Shown: positions 31,723 to 42,583, counted from the first letter of the stretch. The stretch is DNA of 64,000 nt from Begonia masoniana (GCA_022432975.1 CM039509.1:43620209-43684208), one strand, 5' to 3'. Program-made: numbers and translations. The notes: a model not told the origin generated them from the sequence alone.

Positions 31723-33801
31723 CGTCCAGACTTAGAAGTCAACAGAAATCTTTATCGTCCAGACTTAGAAGTTATCCGCAATCAATGTCGTCCAGATTTT
31801 AGAGTCATCCGAAATCAACGTCATCCAGATTTTAGAGTCATCCGAAATCAACGTCGTCCAGATTTTAGAGTCATCCGAAATCAACGTCGTCCAGATTTTA
31901 GAGTCATCCGAAATCAACGTCATCCAGATTTTAGAGTCATCCGAAATCAACGTCATCCAGATTTTAGAGTCATCCGAAATCAACGTCGTCCAGATTTTAG
32001 AGTCATCCGAAATCAACGTCATCCAGATTTTAGAGTCATCCGAAATCAACGTCGTCCAGATTTTAGACTCATCCGAAATCAACGTCATCCAGATTTTAGA
32101 GTCATCCGAAATCAACGTCGTCCAGATTTTAGAGTCATCCGAAATCAACGTCATCCAGATTTTAGAGTCATCCGAAATCAACGTCATCCAGATTTTAGAG
32201 TCATCCGAAATCAACGTCATCCAGATTTTAGAGTCATCCGAAATCAACGTCATCCAGATTTTAGAGTCATCCGAAATCAACGTCATCCAGATTTTAGAGT
32301 CATCCGAAATCAACGTCATCCAGATTTTAGAGTCATCCGAAATCAACGTCGTCCAGATTTTAGAGTCATCCGAAATCAACGTCATCCAGATTTTAGAGTC
32401 ATCCGAAATCAACGTCATCCAGATTTTAGAGTCATCCGAAATCAACGTCATCCAGATTTTAGAGTCATCCGAAATCAACGTCATCCAGATTTTAGAGTCA
32501 TCCGAAATCAACGTCGTCCAGATTTTAGAGTCATCCGAAATCAACGTCGTCCAGATTTTAGAGTCATCCGAAATCAACGTCGTCCAGATTTTAGAGTCAT
32601 CCGAAATCAACGTCATCCAGATTTTAGAGTCATCCGAAATCAACGTCATCCAGATTTTAGAGTCATCCGAAATCAACGTCGTCCAGATTTTAGAGTCATC
32701 CGAAATCAACGTCATCCAGATTTTAGAGTCATCCGAAATCAACGTCGTCCAGATTTTAGAGTCATCCGAAATCAACGTCATCCAGATTTTAGAGTCATCC
32801 GAAATCAACGTCATCCAGATTTTAGAGTCATCCGAAATCAACGTCATCCAGATTTTAGAGTCATCCGAAATCAACGTCATCCAGATTTTAGAGTCATCCG
32901 AAATCAACGTCGTCCAGATTTTAGAGTCATCCGAAATCAACGTCGTCCAGATTTTAGAGTCATCCGAAATCAACGTCGTCCAGATTTTAGAGTCATCCGA
33001 AATCAACGTCATCCAGATTTTAGAGTCATCCGAAATCAACGTCATCCAGATTTTAGAGTCATCCGAAATCAACGTCATCCAGATTTTAGAGTCATCCGAA
33101 ATCAACGTCATCCAGATTTTAGAGTCATCCGAAATCAACGTCATCCAGATTTTAGAGTCATCCGAAATCAACGTCGTCCAGATTTTAGAGTCATCCGAAA
33201 TCAACGTCATCCAGATTTTAGAGTCATCCGAAATCAACGTCATCCAGATTTTAGAGTCATCCGAAATCAACGTCATCCAGATTTTAGAGTCATCCGAAAT
33301 CAACGTCATCCAGATTTTAGAGTCATCCGAAATCAACGTCATCCAGATTTTAGAGTCATCCGAAATCAACGTCGTCCAGATTTTAGACTCATCCGAAATC
33401 AACGTCATCCAGATTTTAGAGTCATCCGAAATCAACGTCGTCCAGATTTTAGAGTCATCCGAAATCAATGTCGTCCAGATTTTAGAGTCATCCGAAATCA
33501 ACGTCATCCAGATTTTAGAGTCATCCGAAATCAACGTCGTCCAGATTTTAGACTCATCCGAAATCAACGTCATCCAGATTTTAGAGTCATCCGAAATCAA
33601 CGTCATCCAGATTTTAGAGTCATCCGAAATCAACGTCATCCAGATTTTAGAGTCATCCGAAATCAACGTCATCCAGATTTTAGAGTCATCCGAAATCAAC
33701 GTCGTCCAGATTTTAGACTCATCCGAAATCAACGTCATCCAGATTTTAGAGTCATTCGAAATCAACGTCGTCCAGATTTTAGAGTCATTCGAAAAACAAC
33801 G
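31723..33801 (+). repeat. 33-bp satellite array, 63 units, in the U3 of the Sirevirus LTR
   Basis: Exact 33-bp period, 63 units; 31789-33768 are near-identical. Each unit contains CGTC[A/G]TCCAGATTTTAG followed by AGTCATCCGAAATCAA; the main variation is A/G at one site (CGTCATCC versus CGTCGTCC), with a rarer AGACTC variant. The 3' LTR of the same element has only 3 units (near 50490) or 4 (near 51870). As 33 is a multiple of 3 it gives 704- and 685-codon open frames on opposite strands, which I do not regard as genes. Confidence 0.98.
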
Positions 33802-34107
33802 TCGACCAGATACTAAAGACATATGTCTAATGAAAATAACATCATCCGATTCAAGAAGACGTCTTCCAAAAGTAGTATTGGCATAACATCAACCGAATCA
33901 AGACTTCTTCCAAAAAGATCAACGTCATCCGAACAAAGACTTCATCCACTAGAATAACATCTTCCGAATCAAGAAGTCTTCCGCCACGAGTGATAGCGAC
34001 TCCAGAACTCAACGGCTAGTTTTCTGCGTACGGACTCTTCACAACGGTCATATTTTCAGTACGGAAACAAAGAGCCTTCTGAATGAGAAGCAGATTACAG
34101 ACACCAG

Positions 34108-34116
34108 TATAAAAGG
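34108..34116 (+). promoter_or_regulatory. TATA box of the Sirevirus LTR
   Basis: TATAAAAGG, conserved at 52302-52310 in the 3' LTR. The satellite array ends about 300 bp upstream, so it lies in the U3 enhancer region. Confidence 0.8.
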
Positions 34117-34599
34117 AAGAATAGGAGCTCGAGACAAAAACTTTTCCTGATTTGAAAAATTTTCCTTCTACTCTCACGAGCTTAAGTCTGTAAAACTCTA
34201 CAACTCTCTACATCTCTTTACACCTAAACTTGAGATTCTGTTTTGAGAGAGTGTAGTTTTTGTCCTCTATACTGTTCATCAATCTAGAAAGTGTAAAGGC
34301 AGCAATTGACACCCGTGAAGTTCAATCGAAATGTAAAAGGTAGTTGATTGGCGTTCGTGAAGTCAAATCAAGATTTTTCGTATAAGAGAAGTAGTGAATC
34401 TTCAAGGGGGGAATCGTTGAAGCGTGGACGTAGGCAAGATTGGCCGAACCACGTAAAAATCACGGTAGTTATTTCTCTCTCTTTCTTTGTTTATTTTGAA
34501 TCAGTAAACAATATTTTAAATAATTTATATTGTACTAAGTAAACTCGATTAGGAGGGAAAAGTCTAATTCACCCCCTCTTAGACAATAACGGTCCTACA

Positions 34600-34613
34600 A
34601 TTGGTATCAGAGA
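34600..34613 (+). promoter_or_regulatory. Primer binding site of the Sirevirus
   Basis: ATTGGTATCAGAGA immediately after the LTR; TGGTATCAGAG matches the tRNA-Met primer type. Confidence 0.88.
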
Positions 34614-34665
34614 TAGGTTAATATTTGTCAAAATTGTGATTAAAAGAATAGTTGCATATCTAGAA

Positions 34666-35576
34666 ATGGCATTCAACACAAACACCACACACGTAGAGGG
34701 ACAATCTATTTCTAGACCCCTATTTTTCGATAGTAATGACTATGTGTGTTGGAAAGCTAGGATGAGAATTTTTATTCAAGCAATGGACTATGAACTATAA
34801 AGTGTCGTTGAAAATGGTCCCTTTAGAGCTATGAAAATCGAAAATGGTGTAAGTATACCAAAGATGGCAAACGAATTAAATGATTCTGATAAACATAATC
34901 TAAGTTTAAATGCCAAAGCAATAAACACCCTATATTGTGCCTTAAATAGAGATGAATTCAATAGGGTACAAGGTTGTGATAGTGCATATGAGATATGGAG
35001 ATTACTTGAGATAACTCATGAAGGAACTAATCAAGTAAGTTGAGTATGTTAGTTTATGAGTATGAATTATTCTCTATGGAAAAGGATAAAACCATTAACT
35101 CTATGTTTACACGTTTTACTAATATTACTAATGGTTTGAAAGTACTTGGTAGAACTTATGCCAAAGAAGAATTGGTAAGAAAAATTCTTAGATGTTTTCC
35201 AAGAGCATGGCAACCTAAGGTGACAGCCATACAAATAGCAAGGGACCTCAAGGTCCTCAAGCTTGAAGAACTCATTGACTCTCTCACGACACATGAGATC
35301 ACCATGAAAGCCAATGAGAAGGAGGATCTTAAGGATAAGGAGATCTCTAAAAGAAATGACATTGCACTCAAAGCTTCCTCAAGCAAACAAGAAGAATATG
35401 AGGAAGAAGATGATGATGAGGATATAGCTCTCATCACAAGGAGGTTCAGCAAATTTCTCCAACGGAAAAGGATGCATGGGAGGAAATTCTCAAAGGGAGA
35501 AAACCCTCAAAAGGAGAAAGAAATCACATGCTTTGAGTGTGGGAAGCCTGGTCACATCAAGGTCGAGTGTCCATAA
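34666..35576 (+). pseudogene. Sirevirus gag, broken
   Basis: Copia gag. Starts MAFNTNTTHVEGQSISRP with LFFDSNDYVCWKARM, has an in-frame TAA near 34798, continues as SLNAKAINTLYCALNRDEFN, then a deletion and frameshift near 35037. The frame 35040-35576 resumes with SMLVYEYELFSMEKDKTI, a basic/acidic segment (EEYEEEDDDEDIA) and one CX2CX4HX4C zinc knuckle, CFECGKPGHIKVEC. Belongs to the copia-type gag family (UBN2-like). It would form the particle shell. Confidence 0.88.
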
Positions 35577-36209
35577 GCAAAGAAGAATCCCAAGAAATTG
35601 AAGAAGAGAGCCATGGAGGCTACTTGGGATGACAGTGAGAGCGACACTTCTTCAGAGGATGAGGAAGTCATCAACCTTTGCTTCATGGCACACGAAGATA
35701 AGGTTAGCCTTTCCTCTAGTGATAGTGAAACTAATGATGGTGAGTTAATTGATGCATTTAATGATTTAGTAAAGTAATTTGGCATGCTAAAGACTAAATG
35801 CAACCTGTTGAAAAAGGAAAATGCAAGTTTAATTGAAAAACATGCTAAGGAGACTAACTTGCATGAAACGGAAATTAGTGAACTTAAGAGTAGAAATGAA
35901 AAGTTGAATGACATTGTTCTTAAGTTTACTAATAGAAGCAAGAATCTGAATATGTTGCTAGGACACCAAAGAGTGACATTTGACAAAGCTGGATTAGGTT
36001 ATGAACAATCTAATAAAAATAAAGTCTATAAAAATTTCTTTGTTAGATCGTCCACTTGTCATGCTTGTATTGAAGTAGGACATAAATCCTATGAATGCCC
36101 ACTAAAATTAGGAAAGATTAAATCTGGTAGGAGATTAAAATGGGGTCCTAAGGGAACCAAACCTAACACTAGGACCCAAAAGATTTGGGTACCTAAGAAG
36201 ACAACTTGA
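35577..36209 (+). pseudogene. Sirevirus gag C-terminal segment with coiled coil and second zinc knuckle
   Basis: After a stop at 35574 the same frame goes on: a basic patch, an acidic Ser-rich stretch (DDSESDTSSEDEE), another stop near 35776, then a clear coiled coil (from KCNLLKKENASLIEKH to SRNEKLNDIVLKF) and a second knuckle CHACIEVGHKSYEC, ending KIWVPKK. Extended gag with a second knuckle is typical of large Sirevirus-like elements. Frameshift before the protease at 36251. Confidence 0.75.
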
Positions 36210-36250
36210 TTACTGTTTTACAGGTTGATTACTCTCCCTAGATAAATTAA

Positions 36251-36646
36251 TGGTACCTCGATAGTAGATGCTCGAGGCATATGACGGAAGACTCAACAAA
36301 GTTTGCCTTCGTCAACAAGAAGAAAGAGAACGTTACTTTTGGTGGAAATCAAAAGGGTAAGATTGTTGACATCGACAATATAGGTAATCCTATCAACCCT
36401 CTTATTGAGAATGTACTATTGGTTGATGGTTTAAAACACAACTTATTAAGTATTAGTCAGCTGTGTGATAAGGGTTACAAAGTCACATTTAAATCAAATG
36501 CATATGAGATTAAAGATGTTTTAAATAGCAAGATTCTATTTAAAGGTTATAGGAAAGAGAATGTTTATATTATTGATTTAGATAATATTGAGTTCAATGG
36601 TGAAAAGTGCTTTGCTGTAAACTCTTCAAATGATAGTTGGACTTGA
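36251..36646 (+). pseudogene. Sirevirus protease and GAG-pre-integrase, active site mutated
   Basis: Begins WYLDSRCSRHMT: the catalytic Asp-Ser-Gly has become Asp-Ser-Arg (codon 36266-36268, AGA where GGA is expected), which should inactivate the aspartic protease. It continues VTFGGNQKGKIVDID and LLSISQLCDKGYKVTF of the GAG-pre-integrase region. It ends in a TGA (36644-36646) where the family has Trp (TGG) before HRRL; the frame goes on through the stop. Confidence 0.85.
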
Positions 36647-36670
36647 CATAGAAGATTAGAATACGTAGGT

Positions 36671-37900
36671 ATGGATACCATAGCTAAAATTACTAAGAAT
36701 AATTTAGTTAGAGGAATTCCAAATATATCCTTTGAGAAGGATAAAGTTTGTGAAGCTTGCCAAATGGGCAAGCAAGTCAAGAGTTCTTCTACATCAAAGA
36801 ATGCAATTTTTACATCAAAGAATGCAATTTTTACATCAAAGAATGCAATTTTTACATCAAAGAATGCAATTTTTACATCAAAGAATGCAATTTTTACATC
36901 AAAGAATGCAATTTTTACATCAAAGAATGCAATTTTTACATCAAAGAATGCAATTTTTACATCAAAGAATGCAATTTTTACATCAAAGAATGCAATTTTT
37001 ACATCAAAGAATGCAATTTTTACATCAAAGAATGCAATTTTTACATCAAAGAATGCAATTTTTACATCAAAGAATGCAATTTTTACATCAAAGAATGCAA
37101 TTTTTACATCAAAGAATGCAATTTTTACATCAAAGAATGCAATTTTTACATCAAAGAATGCAATTTTTACATCAAAGAATGCAATTTTTACATCAAAGAA
37201 TGCAATTTTTACATCAAAGAATGCAATTTTTACATCAAAGAATGCAATTTTTACATCAAAGAATGCAATTTTTACATCAAAGAATGCAATTTTTACATCA
37301 AAGAATGCAATTTTTACATCTAAGCCCCTTCAACTACTTCATATGGACCTTTTCGGTCCTTCTAATGTGGCTAGTCTAGGAGAAAAATTCTATGCATTTG
37401 TTATAGTAGATAATTTCTCTAGGTTCACATGGGTGTTCTTCCTAAAGTCAAAGGATGAAACATTTGACACCTTCTCTAGCTTTAGGAAGAGATTTTAAAA
37501 TGAAAAGGAGCTCACCATTGTTGCTATTCGTAGTGATCATGGTGAAGAATTTGAGAATGAAAGATTTGAACTGTTGTGTCTCAAACATGGAATTGAGCAT
37601 AACTTCTCATCCCCTAGAACCCTTCAACAAAATAGAGTTGTTAAGAGGAAAAATAGGTCTCTTCAAGAGCTAGCTCAGACCATGCTCAACGAGAACTTCC
37701 TTCCAAAATACTTTTGGGCAGAAGTTGTTTCCACAGCTTGTTATGTTCTAAACCGTAATCTCCTAGTGTTAAGTATTTTAGAGCATTTGGTTGTAAATGT
37801 TTCATTCTCAACACCAAGGATAATTTGGGAAAATTCGATTCCAAGACGGATCTTGGAATATTCCTTGGATATTCACTAACAAGTAAAGAGCATAAGGTGT
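36671..37900 (+). pseudogene. Sirevirus integrase with in-frame repeat expansion and lost catalytic Glu
   Basis: HHCC zinc region (CEACQMGKQVKSS), then 25 in-frame repeats of a 7-residue unit (separate entry), then the core: HMDLFGPSNVASLG (Asp 1), IRSDHGEEFEN (Asp 2). The third catalytic residue, Glu in VVERKNR, is Lys here (VVKRKNR; codon 37643-37645, AAG). A TAA at 37496 interrupts the core. Near 37760 a deletion and frameshift remove part of the C-terminal half; the other frame (37825-38157) carries LGIFLGYSLTSKEHKVFNKR. Confidence 0.9.
36794..37318 (+). repeat. 21-bp tandem array, 25 identical in-frame units, inside integrase
   Basis: TCAAAGAATGCAATTTTTAC plus A, repeated exactly 25 times with no differences that I can see; it translates as SKNAIFT x 25. 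It lies between the zinc-binding domain and the catalytic core, at the position where the family has a single SKN..ST-type linker just before SKPLQLLHMDLFGP. It preserves the pol reading frame on both sides. Confidence 0.97.
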
Positions 37901-38157
37901 TCAACAAAAGAACATTAGTTGTAGAGGAATCCATGCATGTTAATTTTGATGTGACTCCTCAACCCATAGTAAATGTGGAAGAAGATTTCATGCTGGAAAA
38001 GCAAATGGATTCTCTCTCCTTAGACAAACCTGCTGAAACCATTAAAGGAGAAAATTCCCTAGATCCTTCTTCAAATTCTCTAGAAATTGTCTCAGTCAAG
38101 GATGAAAATGTTACTCTCCCTAGAGATTGGACATATGTAAAAAAAATCATCATTTAG
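37825..38157 (+). pseudogene. Sirevirus integrase C-terminus to RT linker
   Basis: Frame 1 continuation: KFDSKTDLGIFLGYSLTSKE (integrase C-terminal fold), TLVVEESMHVNFD, then a low-complexity linker. It ends in a stop near 38155; the RT frame overlaps from 38127. Confidence 0.8.
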
Positions 38158-39685
38158 ATGAAGTTCTAGGTGATCCTACATTAGGAGTCAAAACTAGAGC
38201 CTCCCTTAGAAATCTATGTGCAAATGTAGCCTTTATCTCTCAAATTGAACTAAAGAAATTTGAGGAAGCCGAATTGAATCAATTAAAGAGGAATAATGTT
38301 TGGGAACTTGTTCCAAGGTCCAAAGACCATCCCATTATAGGAACAAAATGGGTGTTCAAGAATAAGCTAGATGAAAATGGTGTTGTTGTTAGAAACAAAG
38401 CTAGGTTAGTTACCAAAGGTTACAACCAAGAAGAAGGAATAGACTTTGAAGAAACCTTTGCTTCCGTAGCTAAACTAGAATCTATTAGGATGCTCTTAGC
38501 CTATGCTTGGTACAAAAACTTCACACTCTTTCAAATGGATGTTAAGAGTGTATTTTTAAATGGTTATATCTTGGAAGAAGTTTATGTAGAGCAACCCTTA
38601 GGTTTTGAAGTCTATGACAAACTTGACTATGTATATAAGCTCAAGAAAGCCTTGTGTGGACTTAAGCAAGCTCCTAGAGCTTGGTACAATAGGTTGAAAA
38701 ATTTTCTTGTGGAAAGGAAGTTTAAGAAGGAAAATATCGATTCAACCCTATTTACCATACAAAAGAACAAAGACATACTCATTGTACAGATCTATGTCGA
38801 TGACATTATATTCAATTTAACTAATGTCTCACTGTTTGATGAATTCACTTCCTTAATGCAAAGTGAATTTGAGATGAGTATGATGAGAGAGTTAAAATTC
38901 TTCTTAGGATTTCAGATTAGTCAAACTCCAGATGACATTTTCTTTTGTCAAGAAAAATATATTAGAGAACTCCTAAAGAAATTTGGATTGAATTCTTCAA
39001 AGCCATCTAGAACCCCAATGAGCACCACTACTAAATTGGACAAAGATGAAAATAGGATAAGTGTGGATATTAAGAAGTATAGAGGTATGTTTGGTTCTCT
39101 ATTATACATAACGGCTACCAGGCTAGATATCTTATTTAGTGTGTGCTTGTGTACTAGGTTTCAAGCTTCTCCTAGGGAATCCCACTTAAGTGTAGTCAAG
39201 AGAATATTCAAATACTTAAGTGGCACTTCTGATTTAGGCTTATGGTATCCAAAGGGTACTTCATTTGATCTAATAGGATATTCCGATTCTGATTATGCTG
39301 GAAGCCTTGTAGATATAAAGAGTACCAGTGGAACATGTCAATTTCTAGGTGAATCTCTCGTATCTTGGTACTTAAGAAGCAGAATTTTGTAGCACTTTCA
39401 ACTGCCGAAAGTGAATATATTGCTGCCGGTAGTTGCTGTGTTCAAATGCTTTGGATGAAGAAAACTTTAGAGGATTATAATCTATTCTATGATAGGATAC
39501 CGATTAGATGTGATAATACTAGTGCAATTAACATTTCAAAGAACCCTATCCAACATTCTAGAACCAAACACATCGAGGTTAGATATCACTTCATTAGAGA
39601 TCATGTTCAAAAAGGTGATATCACCTTAGAATTTATCAATTCTTCCAACCAATTAGCAGATATCTTTACAAAAACCTTTAGATGA
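38127..39685 (+). pseudogene. Sirevirus reverse transcriptase and RNase H, one frameshift
   Basis: 38127-39392 is a 421-codon nearly intact copia [73 protein letters not shown], the catalytic YVDDIIF, and [15 protein letters not shown]. RNase H begins at [13 protein letters not shown] (catalytic Asp). A frameshift near 39365-39390 passes to 39365-39685 with ALSTAESEYIAAGSC (Glu), IRCDNTSAINISKNP (Asp) and RTKHIEVRYHFIRD. The least damaged region of this element. Confidence 0.93.
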
Positions 39686-40025
39686 GAAGACATTCAGTGA
39701 TATTCGAATTCGTTTAGGTCTCATTAGGAATGAAAAGTCCTAAACGGTCGACGTTGTGTGCTAAGCAATAAGGTTATATCTCTCTGGAATGAGGAATTCT
39801 GAAATTCATCGACCGCGCCATTTTATGAAGTGGATAATATGGAAAACGGTTAATGTACACATCAGACGATGTCTGTTCGTAAATCCTTTAAATTAGCTTT
39901 TGAATTACAGAAACCCTACTTTTTATCCAGAGCACAAAAAACCTTCAAAAACCTTTCATCTTCTCTTGACTCTCCGACGCCTATTTTCTCGTCACCAGTC
40001 ATTTTTTGACTTTCAAATCTGATAA

Positions 40026-40553
40026 ATGGCATCATCCTCTAACGCCGGGTTAACCTTTTCTAGGAAGAAGCAGAAGAATGCACAACCCATGGAGTATGAA
40101 CCTGTCGTACAACCACCTCCTCTTCAATGGCCTTCTCATCAATTTGTCAATGAGGATGCGCTCCACAGGTACTATACAGATTTTGAAGAAAAGCCTATTA
40201 TTAAAAGTAGAGGAGTTATATTTAAGGACCTACATGGATTATCTCTGGAAAAATCTCTCCGTGATATGAGGTTATTAGGTCTGTTTGAACTAGGCACTTC
40301 TTACAGTGAAACCCCAATTCGAATGTTTTATGCTAATCTAGAACATTCCTCTTCTCCTCTAGTAATTCGCAGGTATGTGTATGGAAGGCACATAGAGCTG
40401 TCTCCTGAAAAACTTCATGAGATACTCAATTGTGAGGTTCTCAACGACATGCCTAGATATTTTGAGTTCTCAAAGGATTCTCCCTTTGTTGGAAAACCCA
40501 AGGACTTGTTTTCGTCAATCAGATTTCCAAGGATCCAAATAACACCTCCTTAA
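40026..40553 (+). pseudogene. Sirevirus third ORF, N-terminal part
   Basis: 175 codons from a good ATG. Contains RKKQKNAQPMEYEPV, a charged WPSHQFVNEDALHRYYTDFEEK and ETPIRMFYANLEHSSSPLVI. The MFYANLE block is the core of what databases call 'putative plant transposon protein', and the location, between RNase H and the 3' LTR, is that of the env-like ORF of Sireviruses. I see no membrane anchor or signal peptide, so 'envelope' should not be assumed. Function unknown. Confidence 0.65.
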
Positions 40554-40570
40554 AGCTCAAAAGCAAGGAT

Positions 40571-41523
40571 TTGAACATAAGGGCCAGAGTCTTTCACCAA
40601 ATGGTCAATTACAACATCCTTCCCAGAGATGGTCATAGAGACCACATCAGTAGCATGGATCTTTACATTCTGTATAGATTCTTCTGTAAAGAGCCATTTC
40701 ACATTGGCAGTATTATTCTGAAAAGGATGCTTCAAGTTGTCAAAACTGCATCCAAATCTCTTTCATATAATCTTCTTTTGATGAAAATCTTCCATCGATT
40801 TGGTGTTCAATTACCGGCTGATGACAAGCCAATTTGCTGAAGAACAATGATCTTTTTTCTGCTTCTACCTTGCGGCGAATGGGGATTGGAAAAAATCAGC
40901 AAGGTGTTTTAGTTGACAAGGAACCACGGAAGAGGCGAAGAGTGCTTGTGATGGAGGAAGATGAAGAGGAGTCTGCTCCGAAGGAAGTGACTTCTATTCC
41001 TTCCCTTGATCCTCCTCAGATTCTAGAATCTCACTTTTCCGCTCTTCCTACTGGCTCCAACTATCTCCCATCGACTGCCGAGGACTTCCATGATAAATAT
41101 TTCCTGCTTGCTCCTCAGGATGTTCCAGCTCTTGCTCTTCCACATCCATCCATTCCAATTCCTGCTCCCTTTCCAACTCCGGTTCCTTCATCGACTGCTC
41201 GTGTTCCTCCTAGAACTAAAGGTCCTCCCACTTCTCCAATGAGGAATTCTATTTCTGAGGAACAATATCATGAGCTTCAGGCAAGTATCGCAAGCCTTGG
41301 CACTGGTCAAGAATCCTTTCAGTCCATGTATCTCTCCTGGCAAGATCAATTTGAAGCCTTTGTCCTGTCCCAACTCGAACATCTCGCAGCTACCATTCAA
41401 GGACTCCACAATCGTTTTGATCAAGCAGATTTAGATCAAAGTAAAGTCATTGATGATGTTATCTCCTCCGTTCAATTCTATTCAAGTCATTTAGCAGCTC
41501 AATTGCAGCAAGAATCTGACTAG
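40571..41523 (+). pseudogene. Sirevirus third ORF, middle part
   Basis: Two overlapping frames. 40571-40840 begins NIRARVFHQMVNYNILPRDG followed by HRDHISSMDLYILYRFF; 40834-41523 follows after a one-base shift with a basic KEPRKRRR patch (nuclear-localisation-like), a Pro-rich stretch (PIPAPFPTPVPSSTARVPP) and a helical C-terminus rich in Gln/Leu. The LPRDGHRD block is shared with 59275-60183. Confidence 0.65.
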
Positions 41524-41556
41524 ATCATCATTCATATTGGAGATCTTAGTACACTT

Positions 41557-42077
41557 TTGACTAGGAATGATGGTGAGCCCTCTCATGCAGATGAGGTTTT
41601 GGATGCCAGTGGAGAGAATCCTGAGCTAGCTCGTCCTGCTACTTCAGCTGATCTTTGGGTGCTATGCCTTTGGATGTCTCTCTCAGTGCTGGTGAGGCTG
41701 TTGTTGCTCAAGATGTTGTTGTTTCTCAGGACAAGCCAGTAAGTGTTCCAGCTCTTGTTGATCATCAAGGGACTGCTGATGGTAGTGCTGGTCCTGCTGT
41801 TATTGTCCTGGCTGATTTTGCTGAGGAGAGCGAGCCATTTGATGATACACCAATGGCTACCGCAGAGGATGCAGGGGCTGCAATTGTTGAAGAAAGAATT
41901 CCCCCCGTTTCTCCTATTTCTATTGTTCATACTCAGGATAACGATACATCTATGGAAGATGCAGGGGATGCAGTTGATGGAGAAAGTGTACCTCCTGCCT
42001 CTCCTATTGTTGTTGTGTCCGATGACGATGAACCTCCTATGTTCCTTGCGCGCCATTTCTACTCCCGCCTAAACTAG
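41557..42077 (+). pseudogene. Sirevirus third ORF, C-terminal acidic part
   Basis: 41655-42077 reads an acidic, Ala/Val/Pro-rich sequence with two related blocks (TAEDAGAAIVEERIPPVSPI and MEDAGDAVDGESVPPASPI) and ends LARHFYSRLN. Separated from 40834-41523 by a stop at 41521. Repeated acidic blocks suggest an internal duplication. Function unknown. Confidence 0.5.
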
Positions 42078-42205
42078 AATGCTATCGCATTGATAATTTA
42101 GATTCTTAGGACTCTTTAGGTTACTCATTCACTTATCATTCTTTATCACTTGTGCTGTGTTGCATGACCTTACCCTGATTGTTTGTATTTTTTTTAATAA
42201 TATCA

Positions 42206-42342
42206 AAGGGGGAGATGGATATTTATTGATGAAGTTGACTGATTACATACAGTATAAGGGAGTCGGGAGATTATTATGAGCTTATTATGGGGGAGAATAT
42301 ACTTAATCACTTTATATTTGTCATCATCAAAAAGGGGGAGAT
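42206..42342 (+). promoter_or_regulatory. Three polypurine-tract-like runs before the Sirevirus 3' LTR
   Basis: CAAAGGGGGAGATGG near 42204, ATGGGGGAGAATAT near 42287, and AAAAAGGGGGAGAT immediately before TGTTAAC at 42343. The last is the working PPT. Multiple PPT copies are, as I recall, a known Sirevirus trait. Confidence 0.75.
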
Positions 42343-42583
42343 TGTTAACTTAGCATGTGTTTAAGTATAACTATGTTTTTTATGATTGTGATTAATATGA
42401 AATATATGCATATAAATTGAGTGTTAGAAATGAATGTTATTAATAGTTGCAGGCTAATTGGGAATGCCCTTTTATAAAGGGTATTATGTTTTTTCTAACG
42501 TTTTTGATTAAGTGTTGTTAGTTGAGTCTGGTGCATACAAAATGTTAAAGAAACATCGACCGATGTCAAAGCAGACTTCATCC
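42343..42583 (+). repeat. 3' LTR of the Sirevirus, first piece
   Basis: Matches 31426-31668 (TAAGTATAACTATG, TTGCAGGCTAATTGGGAATG, CATCGACCGATGTC). Cut by a Tekay-like LTR at the target CATCC (42579-42583); resumes at 50430. Confidence 0.92.

Larger units (their letters stand above)
31426..34599 (+). repeat. 5' LTR of the Sirevirus (3174 bp, inflated by a satellite)
   Basis: TGTTAAC...GGTCCTACA. Without the 33-bp array it is about 1.1 kb, which agrees with the 3' LTR after removing guest and duplication. TATA box at 34108. The region upstream of the TATA is rich in CATCCGA and TCTTCCGA words even outside the array. Confidence 0.93.

Noticed and set aside
31723..33801. CRISPR-like array
   Set aside because: Head-to-tail repeats with no unique spacers, in plant DNA, inside an LTR. 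The same reasoning excludes the 21-bp and 69-bp arrays.
31702..33822. 704-codon plus-strand and 685-codon minus-strand open frames
   Set aside because: Both are created by a 33-bp tandem repeat (a multiple of three with no stop in two frames). The equivalent region of the 3' LTR is only 3-4 units long; there is no sign of a protein gene.
36732..37379. 215- and 188-codon repetitive frames overlapping integrase
   Set aside because: Alternative frames of the 21-bp array. Only the pol-phase frame is continuous with integrase motifs.
34831..39685. Functional autonomous Sirevirus
   Set aside because: Multiple stops, frameshifts, mutated protease Gly and integrase Glu, and a deletion in the integrase C-terminus.
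40026..42077. Retroviral envelope gene
   Set aside because: The third ORF occupies the env position but shows no signal peptide, transmembrane anchor or furin-like site; it is kept as a third ORF of unknown function.
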